Below the pieces are notes generated by a model. The model saw only the letters and a program-made list of their open reading frames with translations. It did not search any database and was not told the DNA's origin. A DNA stretch of 64,000 bases from Fulvia fulva (lineage: Eukaryota; Ascomycota; Dothideomycetes; Mycosphaerellales; Mycosphaerellaceae). The position numbers and the translations under genes are program-made. Below, piece by piece: positions 21,401 to 32,635 of the stretch (positions are counted from its first letter, which is position 1; the number at the start of each line of letters is the position of its first letter). The DNA is taken from NCBI RefSeq assembly GCF_020509005.1, contig NC_063020.1, forward strand, positions 3,658,001-3,722,000, read 5' to 3'.

Positions 21401-22209
21401 CTGTACGGTCAGCAGTCTCTACTCACGCACTTCGGTCCTCTGGTCAAGGAGATTTGCAGCAACAACACATCCTACCCTAACGCCGAGCTACAGGCTCAAG
21501 CGGCATTGTGTATGGCCAAGCTCATGTGCGTCAGCTCCGAGTACTGCGAAGCCAACCTCAGTCTGCTCATCACCATCCTGGAGCGCTCACCCTCTTCCAT
21601 CACACGAAGCAACCTGGTGGTCGCACTGGGCGACATGGCTGTGTGCTTCAACCACCTCATCGACGAGAACACCGACTTCCTATACCGACGACTATCCGAC
21701 AGCAGTCTGCAGGTCAAGCGGACATGTCTCATGACACTGACCTTCCTCATCCTAGCTGGTCAAGTCAAGGTCAAGGGACAGCTTGGCGAGATGGCGAAAT
21801 GCATCGAAGACAACGATGACAGAATCCGGGAGATGAGTCGCATATTCTTCGCTGAGCTGGCTGGCAAGGATAATGCCATCTATAATCACTTTGTGGACAT
21901 GTTCAGCCTGCTGTCCGCGGATGAGGGTCTTGAGGAAGACCAATTCAGAAAGGTCATCAAGTTTTTGGCGAGTTTTATTGAGAAGGTGAGTCGTTACAGC
22001 ATCATGGCACAATCACAGAGTACTAACGATTGCCTTAGGACAAGCATGCCAAACAACTTGCGAGCAAGTTGGCGCCACGACTTCAACGTGCTGAGAATGA
22101 GCGACAATGGAACGATGTCGCCTTTGCTCTTGGCTTATTGCCGCATAAGAATGAAGACATTGCGAAGCTTGTCGGCGAAGGATGCAAAGTCGTGGAGACG
22201 AATGCTTAG
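18425..22209 (+). CDS. Condensin complex subunit 1 (Cnd1/Ycs4/NCAPD2)
   Basis: Two exons, 18425-21985 and 22039-22209 (53 nt intron, GTGAGT, branch TACTAAC, acceptor TTAG), about 1,243 residues, the normal length. It is the HEAT-repeat non-SMC subunit of condensin, needed for mitotic chromosome compaction. The start MSDFDIGDALTAYLDDP is chosen because the frame upstream is leader sequence with the CTTG repeat. Features: N-terminal Cnd1 region, FIGLFTRPTYLILESE, HEAT-type helices such as YTLRCAIIEVCGN and RCRAIQVYGKLCD, NVRRNAIKLLAKLI, a low-complexity acidic/lysine insert around 870-980, and a condensin core with NAELQAQAALCMAKLMCVS and IEDNDDRIREMSRIFF. Exon 2 gives QWNDVAFALGLLPHKNEDI, a conserved C-terminal block that proves the splice. 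Reading through the intron would give a false longer tail. Confidence 0.95.
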
Positions 22210-22486
22210 GACTGTGCATGTGGTTGGCGTTTGGGTTGGTTTGGTTCAAGATACCATGATCATGATGATGGATGCTGGGATGTATAGGCGGCTGTACACT
22301 TTTCGTATTTCACATCAATGCAAGACACAGTCTACGGTTTTGGCATGCCTACCTCGCGAGGTGAGTGGACCGTTGACGCTCGTGTGTTTCAAAGTGGCCA
22401 CTTCGGCTCAACCTCATGATATCGTGTATGTACATTCAACTCGGGTATCTCGCGATCTCCCATCCTCGTCTCAACGTCCTTCTCAT

Positions 22487-22852
22487 CTATAGCTTGGAGC
22501 CCTCCTTCAGCGTGCCGACCTTTAGACGCTGTTGGTACTTCTTGAGGACGCTCTCGTTGTGGTACTGCAGGCAAAGTCATGTCAGCGAATAAGTCCCAAT
22601 GCGTTATCTCCATGCATCTCCGACATGCAATGGATATACCATATAGTATGATATGCCGTGGCAACGACAACTCACCTTCCAAAACTGCTTGCTGGCATCC
22701 TTGCCACCCACTCTCTTCAGGATCTTTGCACCTCCTGGGTGCTCGTCTACAAAGCCGCCCATCTCGTATACGCCATCGTCGATGATGATGTAGAGGCCCT
22801 TGTCGGGCGTTGCGTGCTCCTTGACCTCGGCGGCGGTAATTTGCTTTGACAT
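22487..22852 (-). CDS. Small cytochrome b5-domain protein
   Basis: Two exons, 22852-22676 and 22564-22487, with a 111 nt intron, giving 84 residues. It is a minimal soluble cytochrome b5 fold for one-electron transfer by heme b. The first heme-ligand histidine lies in VDEHPGGAKILKR; the second is in FWKYHNESVL, formed across the splice, as is usual in the short fungal members. No C-terminal membrane anchor and no signal peptide, so it is cytosolic. The tail KVGTLKEGSKL matches the family layout. The intron is longer than others here but has clean GTGAGT and CTGCAG ends. It converges on the condensin gene, 277 bp apart. Confidence 0.92.
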
Positions 22853-24224
22853 TGTGGGCGATGTGTTTGGAGGTTTCTATCGATGTATTCGTGGCTTTAG
22901 TGATATGCGGTTTGGTTAAGTGATTGTGGTGGTAGATGTCTCGTGCTGTTCAAACAAGAAGAGTAATCAGAAGATCATCACTGGCTCTTCGGCGATCCCA
23001 GAGGTAGTGAGTTGGATGTTGCCGAGGTCTGTTGACAATCCTTGTCGATTGAGAGGGTCGGTCGTACTATTCTCCGACTCAGAGTTCACAGACAACTGGT
23101 CACGACTTCTTCAAATCATAGTTGTAACAACACAAACGACAGTGGTAACACAAACGACACATCAACAGTGCAAATGGCTGCAGTGCGCCTGACGCCAAAG
23201 GCACGCCAAGTCATCAGATCGCAAGATGGTGACCCGGCATACCGCAAACGGTGGTGTCTTCCAGGAAAACACCGCATCCGGGAACACGACCAATCCTGTT
23301 ATTGATACCATGATACCACCGGCGAGCCCTTGCTTCTTCGTCGAATCAGGCGACTGTGGTACGCTCATGCTTGCTTGGAGATGAGCATGGACGAGTGTAA
23401 GCGAGAAGGCCACACTCCGGCCTTATTGTCGGCTGGGCACACCAGGGCATGCAGCCCAAGACGAACTCCGCGAGATCCAAGATACATCGTGAAACCGTTT
23501 TGTGGGCCATCTGTGGGGTGATACTCTGGGGTAGACGCAACTTCACCGGCTCGCAGCGACGGGCTTATACTCTGCAATATGAACGGCAAAGCATCCGCAG
23601 AGCTCATACGTGTAAGCATCGCTTCGACCTACAAGACACGCCTCCTACAAGTCTTGATACCACAAGCTCATCAGCCTGATGGTTCTTCCTTACATTTGGT
23701 GACTTGACCACACCCATTCCGAGCATAGCGTTGTCCTGCTAGCGTCTTGCCCATGGGGAGCAATAAGCTTCTCATTGCTCGCCTCCACGCTCGGCTGACG
23801 CTGAAGGAAACACGGCAGCAGGATGTTCTTTAAGCCTAATCTCCAGCGGCCTCTGACGGCGAACTTCGCTACCCCATGGCATCCACACTTGATGCAACAT
23901 CTCGCAGCGCACATGTGCTTTCCATGTGCGAACCTACCTGCCGACCTGCCACTTGCACCGTCGGACAGCTGACTGGGTATAGTGTTGTGAGGGGAAACGC
24001 CTCATGCCTTGGCTGGTGAAAGATTGGCATAAGATATAGTTGCGCTTGAGTCCGCATCACTGACTTCCTTCTCGCCACTGCGACGACTTCGTGGTACGTT
24101 GCGCAGATCACTTTTCATTGGTTCTTTCTGGTTTCCATCGATACCTCGTGGAGCAACATCGCAAGAGTATATCGACGGGGCTGCGTACTGGCGAGGCGAC
24201 ACTCGGCAGTCGACACTATCCACC
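22853..24224. other. Intergenic, 1,372 bp
   Basis: The largest gene-free stretch of the left part. Short frames on both strands (for example 23042-23305 plus, 23365-23619 minus) have no recognisable domain. A 50-odd codon frame starting near an ATG at 23226 looks mildly coding, but it has no family I know. The last few hundred bases should be the permease promoter. Confidence 0.45.
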
Positions 24225-25866
24225 ATGTCTTCCATCGAGAAGGGCGACATCGTCCACGATGAAGTGTTGCACGACCATGATCTCAATGCCGTGGACAAGC
24301 AGACCGCGATGCACATCGGCGTGCTGTCAGAGGAGGAGAAGGTGGTGGAGAAGCAACTGCGGAAGAAAATCGACACTCTGATCATGCCCCTTGTGGTGTT
24401 GGTCTACTTGATGAACTACATCGATCGCAACAACTATGCTGCAGCGAGATTGCAAGGTCTGGAGTCTGACTTGGGCATGAGTCAATCGGAGTACCAACTC
24501 GGCTTGAGCATTCTGTTCGTGGGCTACGTACGTGCTCCACATCGTGCGGTATGTAAGCGATGCTGACAATGTGCAGGTCTTGATGCAAGTACCGTCCAAT
24601 CTCATGCTCAACTACTGCGGCAAGCCATCATGGTATATCGGCTTCTTCATCATCGTATGGGGTCTGGTGTCACTCCTCACAAGTCAAGTGTCAAGTCCTG
24701 GCGGAATTATCGCATGCAGGTTCATCCTCGGAATTGTTGAAGCACCTTTCTTCCCGGGTGTTTTGTTCTACCTCTCAAAATGGTACACCAAGGGCGAGCT
24801 GAACTTGCGGATGTCCATCTTCTATTCGGGTTCTCTGATCTCTGGTGCCTTCGGAAGCTTGATTGCCGCTGGTATCCTGAGCGGCCTTCAAGGTAACCTT
24901 GGCCTTTCAGCGTGGCAATGGGTACGTATATGTCAAAATTCGCGGGATTTCATAGTGCTAACTAAAGGACAGCTTTACATCATCGAGGGTGCTATCACTA
25001 TCGCGATCGGTTTCGTGATTGTGTTTGTGCTCCCAGACTTTCCCGACACCTGGAAACTCTTGTCGCCGGAGATGAAGCATGTTGCCAATCGCCGAATGGC
25101 GCTCGATGCCGCTGAGGCTGACGTCGATGGGGGAGGTGGTATGAGCCAATGGGCAGGCTGTAAGGCTGCTTTCTCGGACCCGAAGACATACATACTGGCT
25201 ATCGCGTACCACGGCATTACCGGCGCAGCAGGTTTTCAAAACTTCTACCCATCGCTTACGGAGACCCTCGGATACCCAAGAGTCATCACCTTGCTCTTGT
25301 GCGCGCCACCGTATATCTTCATTACGTTCTACTCACTCGCGCACGGCTTGATGTCTGACAAGATCGGCAACCGATTCTGGTTCTACCTTTACCCAGTCCC
25401 GATTGTCATCGCTGGAGCTCTTATCTTCATGTTCACGGATAGCTTCGGACCCAGATATTTCAGTCTGTTCTTGCTTAATTTCATCTTCACGATGAACGGA
25501 ACAATCTACGCCTGGATCGCCAACGCCATTCCACGTCCGCCAGCTAAACGCGCAGCTGCTTTGGCTTTCATGAACAGTGTCGGTAATGCAGCCTCTATCT
25601 GGACCCCTTTCACCTACGACTCAAACGACAGTCACTACATCGAGGCCATGGGAATCAATATCGGCCTTGTTGGCATCGCCGCGATCTTCGGTGTCATTCT
25701 TCGCTTCTATCTGCAATACCAGAACAAGCAACTGGAACGGTTCGAGAATGAAGACTCAACACTGACGGACAAAGACCTTAAGAAGCTGGAGAAGACTGCA
25801 CAGGTGGAAGGCATCGACATTGCCACGGCAAGAGCACTGCAGAAAGGCTACAGGTATATCATTTAG
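24225..25866 (+). CDS. MFS permease, allantoate/anion:cation symporter (Dal5-like) family
   Basis: Three exons, 24225-24527, 24577-24921 and 24973-25866, introns of 49 and 51 nt, about 513 residues. ATG 24225 follows CACC and gives a cytosolic N tail of about 50 residues before the first membrane segment (IMPLVVLVYLMNYIDRNN). The motif DRNNYAAARLQGL, then GYVLMQVPSNLMLN and the region RFILGIVEAPFFPGV, are the signature of the anion:cation symporter family of fungal transporters for small organic anions such as allantoate, nicotinate or vitamins. About twelve hydrophobic helices are visible. The second intron has no stop in frame, so its retention would still give an open frame; conserved SAWQW|LYIIEG supports removal. 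The substrate is not predictable. Confidence 0.9.
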
Positions 25867-26416
25867 GTGAGAATACAGCCAGCATAACCATCCTGCAGTA
25901 TAATTCTCTTCCATACAGCTGTAGCATAGCAACAATGCCACGAAGTTATGAATGCACGCGAAGTTGGGCCGATGCGTCGCAACTCGGAGCGATCAATTGT
26001 GCCGCGCTGATCAAGCCTGTAACACAAAGAGCCAGTCGTCCTCCTAGGAATCGATGCATGCAGGATCAGTATGGCCTGAGAATTGCTCCAGTCCATACTA
26101 TGCACTGGCTCGAAGTCAGGTTCAACGACAGAGGCACTGTGTCGGGCGTGTCAAGTTTCTGCTCCCACCGCTGTCATGATTACAAATCCGATGACCATAA
26201 CCCTGTCGGTGAAGGCACGAGGTGGAGCAGATCGACGCCGTTCGAAGTCAATGGCAAAACAAAGAAGCCAGTCATAAGAAACAACGCAGAAACATCAAAA
26301 GGAAAGCAGAAGCCAAGTATAACAACAACATTCACCTCACTTTATCTAACCCTTCTTGCCTCTCGATCACGCCATCTTACATCACGTGCCAAACATCCAA
26401 GATAACGACATCGACC
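25867..26416. other. Intergenic, 550 bp
   Basis: Between the permease 3' end and the DUF1993 gene start. No gene seen; the last 100 bp are C/A/T-rich as in many fungal leaders. Confidence 0.5.
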
Positions 26417-27005
26417 ATGTCTCTCAACCTCTACGATCTCTCAGTGCCGGTCTTCATCCGCGCTCTCGGACAGCTCAAGGAGGTCCTCCAGATCGCCGAG
26501 AAATGGGCCAAGGACAACAATGTCGATGAGAAGAAGTTGACAGAGGGGAAGATTATTGATGATATGCTGGTAAGTTTACAATCCACCCAACGAAACTCCA
26601 CCACCACACCAACCCACTGACACCCCTCCTCCTCCCCAGCCTTTCCCCTTCCAAATCCAATCCTGCTGCAACACCGCCAAGGGTATCCTCTTCCGCATCG
26701 GCGGCGAAGAAAATGTCCCCGTCGAAGACAACGAGAAGACCTTCGCCGAATTCATCGCCAGAGTCGACTCGACGATTGCCGTGCTGAAGAAGGCACAGAG
26801 GGAGAAGTTCGTGCAGCCGGATGCGCAGATTACGATGAAGTTTGGACCGAAGGAGTTGCAGTTTCAGGCGTTGAAGTATATTCAGAATTTTGCGATTCCG
26901 AACTTCTTCTTTCATCAGATGACGGCGTATAGTATTTTGAGGAAGGAGGGGGTTAAGGTGGGTAAGTTGGATTATTTGGGGGCTAAGGATCTTCAGAATG
27001 CTTAG
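26417..27005 (+). CDS. DUF1993 family helical protein
   Basis: Two exons, 26417-26569 and 26640-27005, with a 70 nt intron having a CT-rich acceptor (CTCCCCAG), giving 172 residues. It matches the DUF1993 layout: N-terminal LYDLSVPVFIRALGQLKEVL, then LPFPFQIQSCCNTAKGILFR with the conserved MxPFxxQ-like stretch across the splice, DNEKTFAEFIARVDSTI, and a C-terminal YIQNFAIPNFFFHQMTAYSI. The family has a DinB-like four-helix bundle and no known reaction. Cytosolic; no signal peptide. Tail-to-tail with the GST gene, 128 bp apart. Confidence 0.88.
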
Positions 27006-27133
27006 GTAGGGGACGAATGGTGGTTGGTGGTGGGGGAAAACACTGGGGGAATTGGAGATGGTCGTATAGCTCGACTTAGCACAGAATGAATTGCGTGCTG
27101 CTTCTTAGCAGACCTAACCTTTTCTACATCACT

Positions 27134-28027
27134 CTACTTATGCTTCTCCTGATCCTCCTTCATGCCCTGCATAACCCAATAACTATGATGCTTCGCATAC
27201 TCCACCTGCCCCTCCTTCGTCTTCATCGCCTCCTTCATCTCAAACCGATCCGGCACATGCACCCCCCTCTCCACGGCATCCCTCTTCTGAATCGCCTCCA
27301 ACCACCTCTGCAGCTCCGGGAACGAACTCGTCTCAATTCCAGCCCATTCTGCCCAGTTAACCCAGCTGAAGCAACAAAGATCTGCGATGGTATACTTCCC
27401 ACCAACCAGCCAACCCGTCCCTTCTGATTTGAGGCGGTCGTTTAATACGCCGTAGAGTCGCTTTGTTTCGGTCTGGTAGCGTTTGATGGCGTAGTCGTCC
27501 TTGTGGGGTGCGTAGCGGTAGAAGTGGTTGGCTTGGCCCTGGATTGGACCAAGGCCGGATTGCATCCAGAAGAGCCACTCGACCATTTCCCAGTACTCAT
27601 CGGAATCGTATTGGAAGGAAATTTTGTGGTCCTTGTCGTATTTCTCGCACAGGTAGAGTTGAATAGAAGCGCCTTCGAAAATGCGTTTATCCTTCCCGCC
27701 GGTCTTGTCGACGATGGCGGGGATGCGGCCGTTTGCTATAGACAGTCAGTAATTGACACAGTCGACGTGGCAAAAGGGAATGTGCTGGTAATTTGGCGGG
27801 ATTAACGAACGATTGATCTTCAAAAACCACTCCTCCTTCTGTTCATTCTTCGCAATATCAATTTTGTGCACATTGTACTTGAGGCCTTACTCCTCAAGGG
27901 TACAGAAGATCTTCTGGCCATTTGGGGTTCCGGCTGTATAGCTTCAATGGGTATTAGTGGGACAGACTTGGTATGCTAGAGGGATCGGACGAAGAGCTTA
28001 CAGATCGATCTCAACGTTGGAATTCAT
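27134..28027 (-). pseudogene. Glutathione S-transferase (Ure2-like/YfcG type) with an in-frame stop
   Basis: Three exons: 28027-28002, 27941-27811 and 27735-27134, introns of 60 and 75 nt, about 252 codons. The thioredoxin-like N half reads IDLYTAGTPNGQKIFCTLEE, then a TAA at 27889-27887, then GLKYNVHKIDIAKNEQKEEW in the same frame, then INPNGRIPAIVD formed across the intron. The C half has ANHFYRYAP, YTIADLCCFSWVNWAEWAG and a typical helical end. The stop sits where this family normally has a hydrophobic residue (EE-L-G). No intron removes it without also removing conserved residues and shifting the frame. As sequenced, only about 30 residues would be made from the natural start; the C-terminal domain could only come from an internal start. 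Confidence 0.82.
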
Positions 28028-28534
28028 AGCGCTTGCTCCTTCTTTTGTTTGTAACGATGTCTGTTACTGTCAGTGGAAAGAGCTTTGGTTTTCAAGTTGT
28101 TTGTATGTGTTCTTCATGTACCTGATGAACAATCGACGTCATAAGCCTGCTACGCGGAATTGCGATTTCATCCCCAAGCACAATGGCAAATGGTGGATGT
28201 GCAAGACGGCGGTATTCTTTACAGCGCTCCCACCAATATTAACATTGTCGTCTCCTGAACAAAACATTCTTGGAAGGCATGAGAGGAAGATTCAATGTTG
28301 TCCCCCAAGCGCCCAAATCGTGGCGCATCAACGATAGTATTCGTCTGACAGTATGCTGTAAACGTTCTTCGCTCATATACAATACAGCTGCATGGCGACA
28401 GCAGCGCTCCCTCTCCACGAGATCACCTGTTATACATCATCAACCATGCTACCCAAAGTCCGCAGTGGGCGACGCCGTTGCGGCGAGTATTAGCGGCTCA
28501 ACATTCCATCTCCCATTTCCGCCAATAATCTCCT
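28028..28534. other. Intergenic, 507 bp
   Basis: Promoter of the GST gene on its left, 3' end of the Nab2-like gene on its right. No gene seen. Confidence 0.5.
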
Positions 28535-30265
28535 CTATACTACCTCCGCGAGTTCAGCCATCTGTGAGTCTGGCACCACGCTCTCCTGCTGCTGCTCCCG
28601 AGCGCCCTCGCCGTTGGTCTGTTGATCGGGACGGATGAGCTCTTCGTCGCCCTCATTGTGCTTTGAAAGATCGGCGAATCGATCGGTCTTCTCGCCTCCT
28701 TCGGGAGTCCATACCTTGTCAGTGAACTTTCCGCGCTTCTGTCCCTCGGCGTGCTTAAAAGCACAGAGTGCGTTGGTGCATGGGTTGTATCTGCACATAA
28801 TCTTTGCATGCGCGAATGTGCAGCCCGGGGTTGTGCAGTCGGGCCCGTTGCGGCAAGGCATCGCCGTCGGGTGACGGTAAGGACATCTTGGATTGGCGCA
28901 ATTGGGATAGAACTTGCAGTCGATTGACGACAAGCCACCACCGGCGTGGTGTCCATTACGCAACGCCGGGCTGGGGTGCCGCGCAGTACATTTCGTGTTT
29001 GTGCAGGCGACTCTGTGTGTGCAGGTGTCGGTCAGGTCGACTTGTATGTTTGATGTTACTGCTGGCGACTGGTGTGCGAAGGGGCAGGTCGGCACGTTGC
29101 AAGTAGTGTTGTACTTGCACGCTGTCGAGAAAGCGTCGGTGCTATGACCATTGTTGCCGTCGATATCCATGCCAGAGCCATTCGGGCCACTTGGTAGAGG
29201 GCCATCCGGTAGCTTGCCGTCGACTGCATGGAGTGCTGGGTTCTGGTTGCCGCCTCCACGAGCACCGCCTCTTCCTCTGCCCCTCCCTGCGCCACGCTGT
29301 GGATGTCCACCACGTCCAGTCTGTGGGAGGCCACCATTCTGCTGCTGGAGCAATTGCGCGACCATGCTGGCCTGTACCTCCATCATCTGCATGAATTGCA
29401 TCTGCTGATCGGCACGAATTTGACCGCCGTTCATGAAATTGCCGTTTGCGCCATTCTGGTGACCACCTCGTCCAGTACCCATCACACGCTGCAGCCCGTG
29501 AGTAATACTGTTGTTTCTGGGACCTCGCGGCGCACTGTCTCGACCCCGATGTGAATCAATACGTCCAGCACCAACACCTGCTGCGCCCTTTATCCTGGAC
29601 AGCTTATCGGGAAGGTCGCTAGGTCGGCCCATCGAGTTGTTCAGCTGGCGCATCATGCGGGGTCCACGTCCTCTCTCGTTGCCATTGCGCATTGATCGTG
29701 GACCGGTCGGACTGTTGCAATTGTTTGTTAGCTGTTGTTGAAGTTGCATTTGCTGATAATGATTAAAACAAGGCTGCGACTGCCTGCGACAATTGCTGTA
29801 GAAGTTGTAGGGGTGAGCAGGATTTACGGCTCTGGCATCATAACCAAAGTCGTCCTCGCTGCCGCTGTAAGAAAAAGTGTTGACATACGGTGCATCTGCA
29901 GATGCTGTGGAGTCTTCCATCTGCGCATCCTGCGTTGAAGGTATTTGCTGCAATTGCTGGTCTTGCTGTGGTGCTTCGGCCATCTGCTCCTGCTGTTGCG
30001 GTGCTGACAGCTGCTGTACGGTATTGAAGAGCCACTCTGCAAACTGGCCAACTCCAGGGTCGTTCTCGCCGACACCCAGAAGATCACCACCCAGCTCTGA
30101 CTTGACGCCTGCGACGTCTTTGCCGTTGACGATCATCATGGTGACATATTCTGAGAGTGTCGTGTCGTTCTCCTCGACAACCCAGCCGTTCTCCATGAGC
30201 TTTGGCTGGACAGCAGCCTGGATCGCGGTCTGCAGATCGCCGGTGATATCGACTGATGCGGCCAT
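28535..30265 (-). CDS. Nab2/ZC3H14-type CCCH zinc-finger poly(A) RNA-binding protein
   Basis: 576 residues if unspliced. N-terminal 100 residues form a PWI-like Nab2 domain (AIQAAVQPKLMENGWVVEEN...QFAEWLF), followed by a Q-rich linker, RGG/RG-rich stretches (GRGRGRGGARGGG) and five tandem CCCH fingers: CKYNTTCNVPTCPFAH, CTHRVACTNTKCTARH, CKFYPNCANPRCPYRH, CRNGPDCTTPGCTFAH and CRYNPCTNALCAFKH. This order is that of nuclear poly(A)-binding Nab2, which guards poly(A) tail length and mRNA export. A possible 75 nt in-frame intron lies at 29827-29753 (GTAAAT...ATCAG); removing it deletes 25 residues of the linker, and I cannot decide from sequence. Head-to-head with utp18, 418 bp apart. Confidence 0.9.
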   Translation of the reverse strand: MAASVDITGDLQTAIQAAVQPKLMENGWVVEENDTTLSEYVTMMIVNGKDVAGVKSELGGDLLGVGENDPGVGQFAEWLFNTVQQLSAPQQQEQMAEAPQQDQQLQQIPSTQDAQMEDSTASADAPYVNTFSYSGSEDDFGYDARAVNPAHPYNFYSNCRRQSQPCFNHYQQMQLQQQLTNNCNSPTGPRSMRNGNERGRGPRMMRQLNNSMGRPSDLPDKLSRIKGAAGVGAGRIDSHRGRDSAPRGPRNNSITHGLQRVMGTGRGGHQNGANGNFMNGGQIRADQQMQFMQMMEVQASMVAQLLQQQNGGLPQTGRGGHPQRGAGRGRGRGGARGGGNQNPALHAVDGKLPDGPLPSGPNGSGMDIDGNNGHSTDAFSTACKYNTTCNVPTCPFAHQSPAVTSNIQVDLTDTCTHRVACTNTKCTARHPSPALRNGHHAGGGLSSIDCKFYPNCANPRCPYRHPTAMPCRNGPDCTTPGCTFAHAKIMCRYNPCTNALCAFKHAEGQKRGKFTDKVWTPEGGEKTDRFADLSKHNEGDEELIRPDQQTNGEGAREQQQESVVPDSQMAELAEVV

Positions 30266-30683
30266 GATGTGTGGTGTCGTCGATTGGGTCGTTATTGTCG
30301 GAAGGTGTGTGGAAGGAGAAAGAAAGGTCGGAGGCTCGGCCTCAAAGGTCGCGGCGGGCGCGTCTCTAACAATGACTCGAGGAGCGCGGCCTCAAGATGC
30401 GATATGGTCTGCTGCTGGTGGCGATCGGTGGTATTTGTGCGATGAGGTGGTGAAGGTTGCGAATGAGACAATTGCTGATGTCGCGTGTGGTTTGTCTGGA
30501 AGTCGCTTTGTGCTTGAGACGTTCCTGCTGCTTCGGTCTGACCCTTGCTAAGTCAGCCGCATGTGGCGCTTCCGCCTTGCAGGGATCAGCTGGCCCGAGC
30601 TTAGAAATTTGGGAAAGACCGATGCACCTTGAGGAAAGACCTGTCGCATTGTCTGCTGTGCCTGCGGACGATCGCGCGACAAG
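30266..30683. promoter_or_regulatory. Divergent promoter between the Nab2-like and utp18 genes
   Basis: 418 bp between two start codons of RNA-processing genes facing away. No specific element recognised. Confidence 0.45.
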
Positions 30684-32559
30684 ATGGCCAAGTCTAAGCA
30701 GAAGAAGGTGGCCAAGCGACAGGAAGTCCAGCAGCCGACGCCTCCAGCACAGAATGAGGATGAAAGCGAGGACGAGGCCGAGTCGGATGTGGACATCATC
30801 GTAGACGGCGAGCTGGAGAAGGACGAGACGGAAGAAGAGCTTGAACGGTTGGTCTTTGGTGACAGTGTCGGTTTCAGAGAAGGTCTCAAAGATGTGCACA
30901 TGGAAGACGCCGAGGATGGCGACGAAGATGAGGATGCGACAGGCAGTATGAAAGGCTTGGACGATGCGCAAGTAGGTGGGAATGCACTTTGATGGTCTGA
31001 AGCAGAATTGGCCTAACACAGCGTAGCTCTTCTTCACAGACACCGGCGACGACCAAGCACTCTACCAGCCACCTGAGACCGCCTCCGACAACGAAAGCGA
31101 CGATGGCACGTTACGGTCAAAACAGCCGCCTGCATGGGAAGACAGCGACGATGAACGAACACTGGTCTCACTAGCATCCGTATCTCGGTTGAGGAAGCTA
31201 CGGCGGACGGAAGCAGAGGATGTCGTCAATGGCAAGGAGTATGCGAAGAGGTTGAGGAAACAATTTGAGCTGTTGAGTCCGGTACCCGAGTGGTCACAGA
31301 CTGCGCTGCAAAAGCCAGCTAGGAAGAAGAGGCGAATGTCTGGACATGGCTCGTCAGGAGAAGAAGACTCGGATGCAGAGATGGACTCCGACGACGTGCC
31401 ATCCGCTGCCCCTCTGTCGAAACTGCTGCAGGATGCAGAGTCATTAGTCCGACAAGCAGGCCCTGGTGCGGGCAAGAAGCGTAAGATTCGACCGGAAGTC
31501 ATCGACATACAACGCCAGAAGGACATTCCAGGAGTGCAGCCTAGCGCGATCACCTCACTGTCCTTTCACCCAACATTGCCCTTGCTACTCTCCTCGGGAC
31601 CATCCTCGACACTTTACCTCCACCACCTGGCCTCCTCACCACCAGCACCAACGCCAAATCCTCTCCTGACCAGCCTGCACATTCGCGGATCCGAGCTGAC
31701 GACAACTTCATTCCACCCAACCGACTCTCGCATCTTCCTCTCCGCCCGACGACGCTACTTCCACATCTGGAACCTCCAGACTGGTCGTGTCGAGAAGATC
31801 ACCCGCGTCTATGGCCAGCAACACGAGCAGAAATCGATGGAACGCTTCAAGCTGTCCCCCGACGGATCTTGTATGGCCCTTCTGGGCTCAACAAAGAAGG
31901 GCGGCGGTGTAATCAATATCCTCTCCGCCACCACCCTGCAATGGATCAGCCAAGTCCGAATCGAGTCCCGCGGCGGCATAGCAGAATTCGCCTGGTGGCG
32001 AACAGGCGGAGGTCTCTGCATCATCGGCAAGAACGGAGAAGTCACAGAATGGTCCCTCACCGACCAACGCGTAGTAGCACGCTGGCAAGACGAGGGAGCC
32101 GTCGGCACCACCACCCTCGCGCTCGGAGGCCGACATGAACTGATCAAATCCCCCATCGGCAACGACAGATGGATCGCAATCGGCAGCAGTTCCGGCATCG
32201 TCAATATCTACGACCGACGCGTATGGCTTGAAAATGTCTCTGCGGACACACAACCCATACCAGAACAGCCCAAGCCGACGAAGACGCTTGATCATCTTAC
32301 GACTCCGACTTCCCATTTGGCGTTCTCGCACGATGGACAAATCCTGGCGATGGCGAGTAAGTGGAAGCGGGATAGTATGAGGTTGGTACATTTGCCCAGT
32401 TGTACGGTGTTCAAGAATTGGCCTACGAGCAGTACGCCTCTGGGCAGAATCACAGGTGTGGCGTTTGCGGATGGTGGTGTTGTAGAGGGCAGCGATGCGT
32501 ATGCTGTTCTCGCGGTGGCGAATGAGCAGGGAAAGATTAGGATTTGGGAGATAAGGTAG
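30684..32559 (+). CDS. utp18: Utp18-type WD40 protein of the small-subunit processome
   Basis: Two exons, 30684-30971 and 31027-32559 (55 nt intron, GTAGGT...CGTAG, phase 0), about 606 residues. It is a nucleolar U3 snoRNP/t-UTP-UTP-B-associated protein needed for 18S rRNA maturation. N-terminal third is basic then very acidic (KSKQKKVAKR; EDESEDEAESD), with ERLVFGDSVGFREGL, followed across the splice by LFFTDTG and AWEDSDDE. The core holds WD40-type blades: ITSLSFHPTLPLLLSSG, TSFHPTDSRIFLSARRRYFH, ERFKLSPDGSCMALLG, IAIGSSSGIVNIYDRR, and HLAFSHDGQILAMASKWK, ending with GKIRIWEIR. Open and of normal length. Confidence 0.92.
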
Positions 32560-32635
32560 TTTTGAATTGTACCGATACTGTAGTATCTGTGCAGAGCTAC
32601 ATGATTCTCGGTGCGGCACGATTGCTACTCTTCAT

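Noticed and set aside
21986..22492. Long C-terminal extension of condensin subunit 1
   Set aside because: It is read-through of a 53 nt intron into the wrong frame; splicing restores the conserved end and a stop at 22209.
24099..24224. Extension of the MFS permease N terminus upstream of 24225
   Set aside because: The upstream codons lack family similarity and the ATG at 24225 has a better context (CACC before it).
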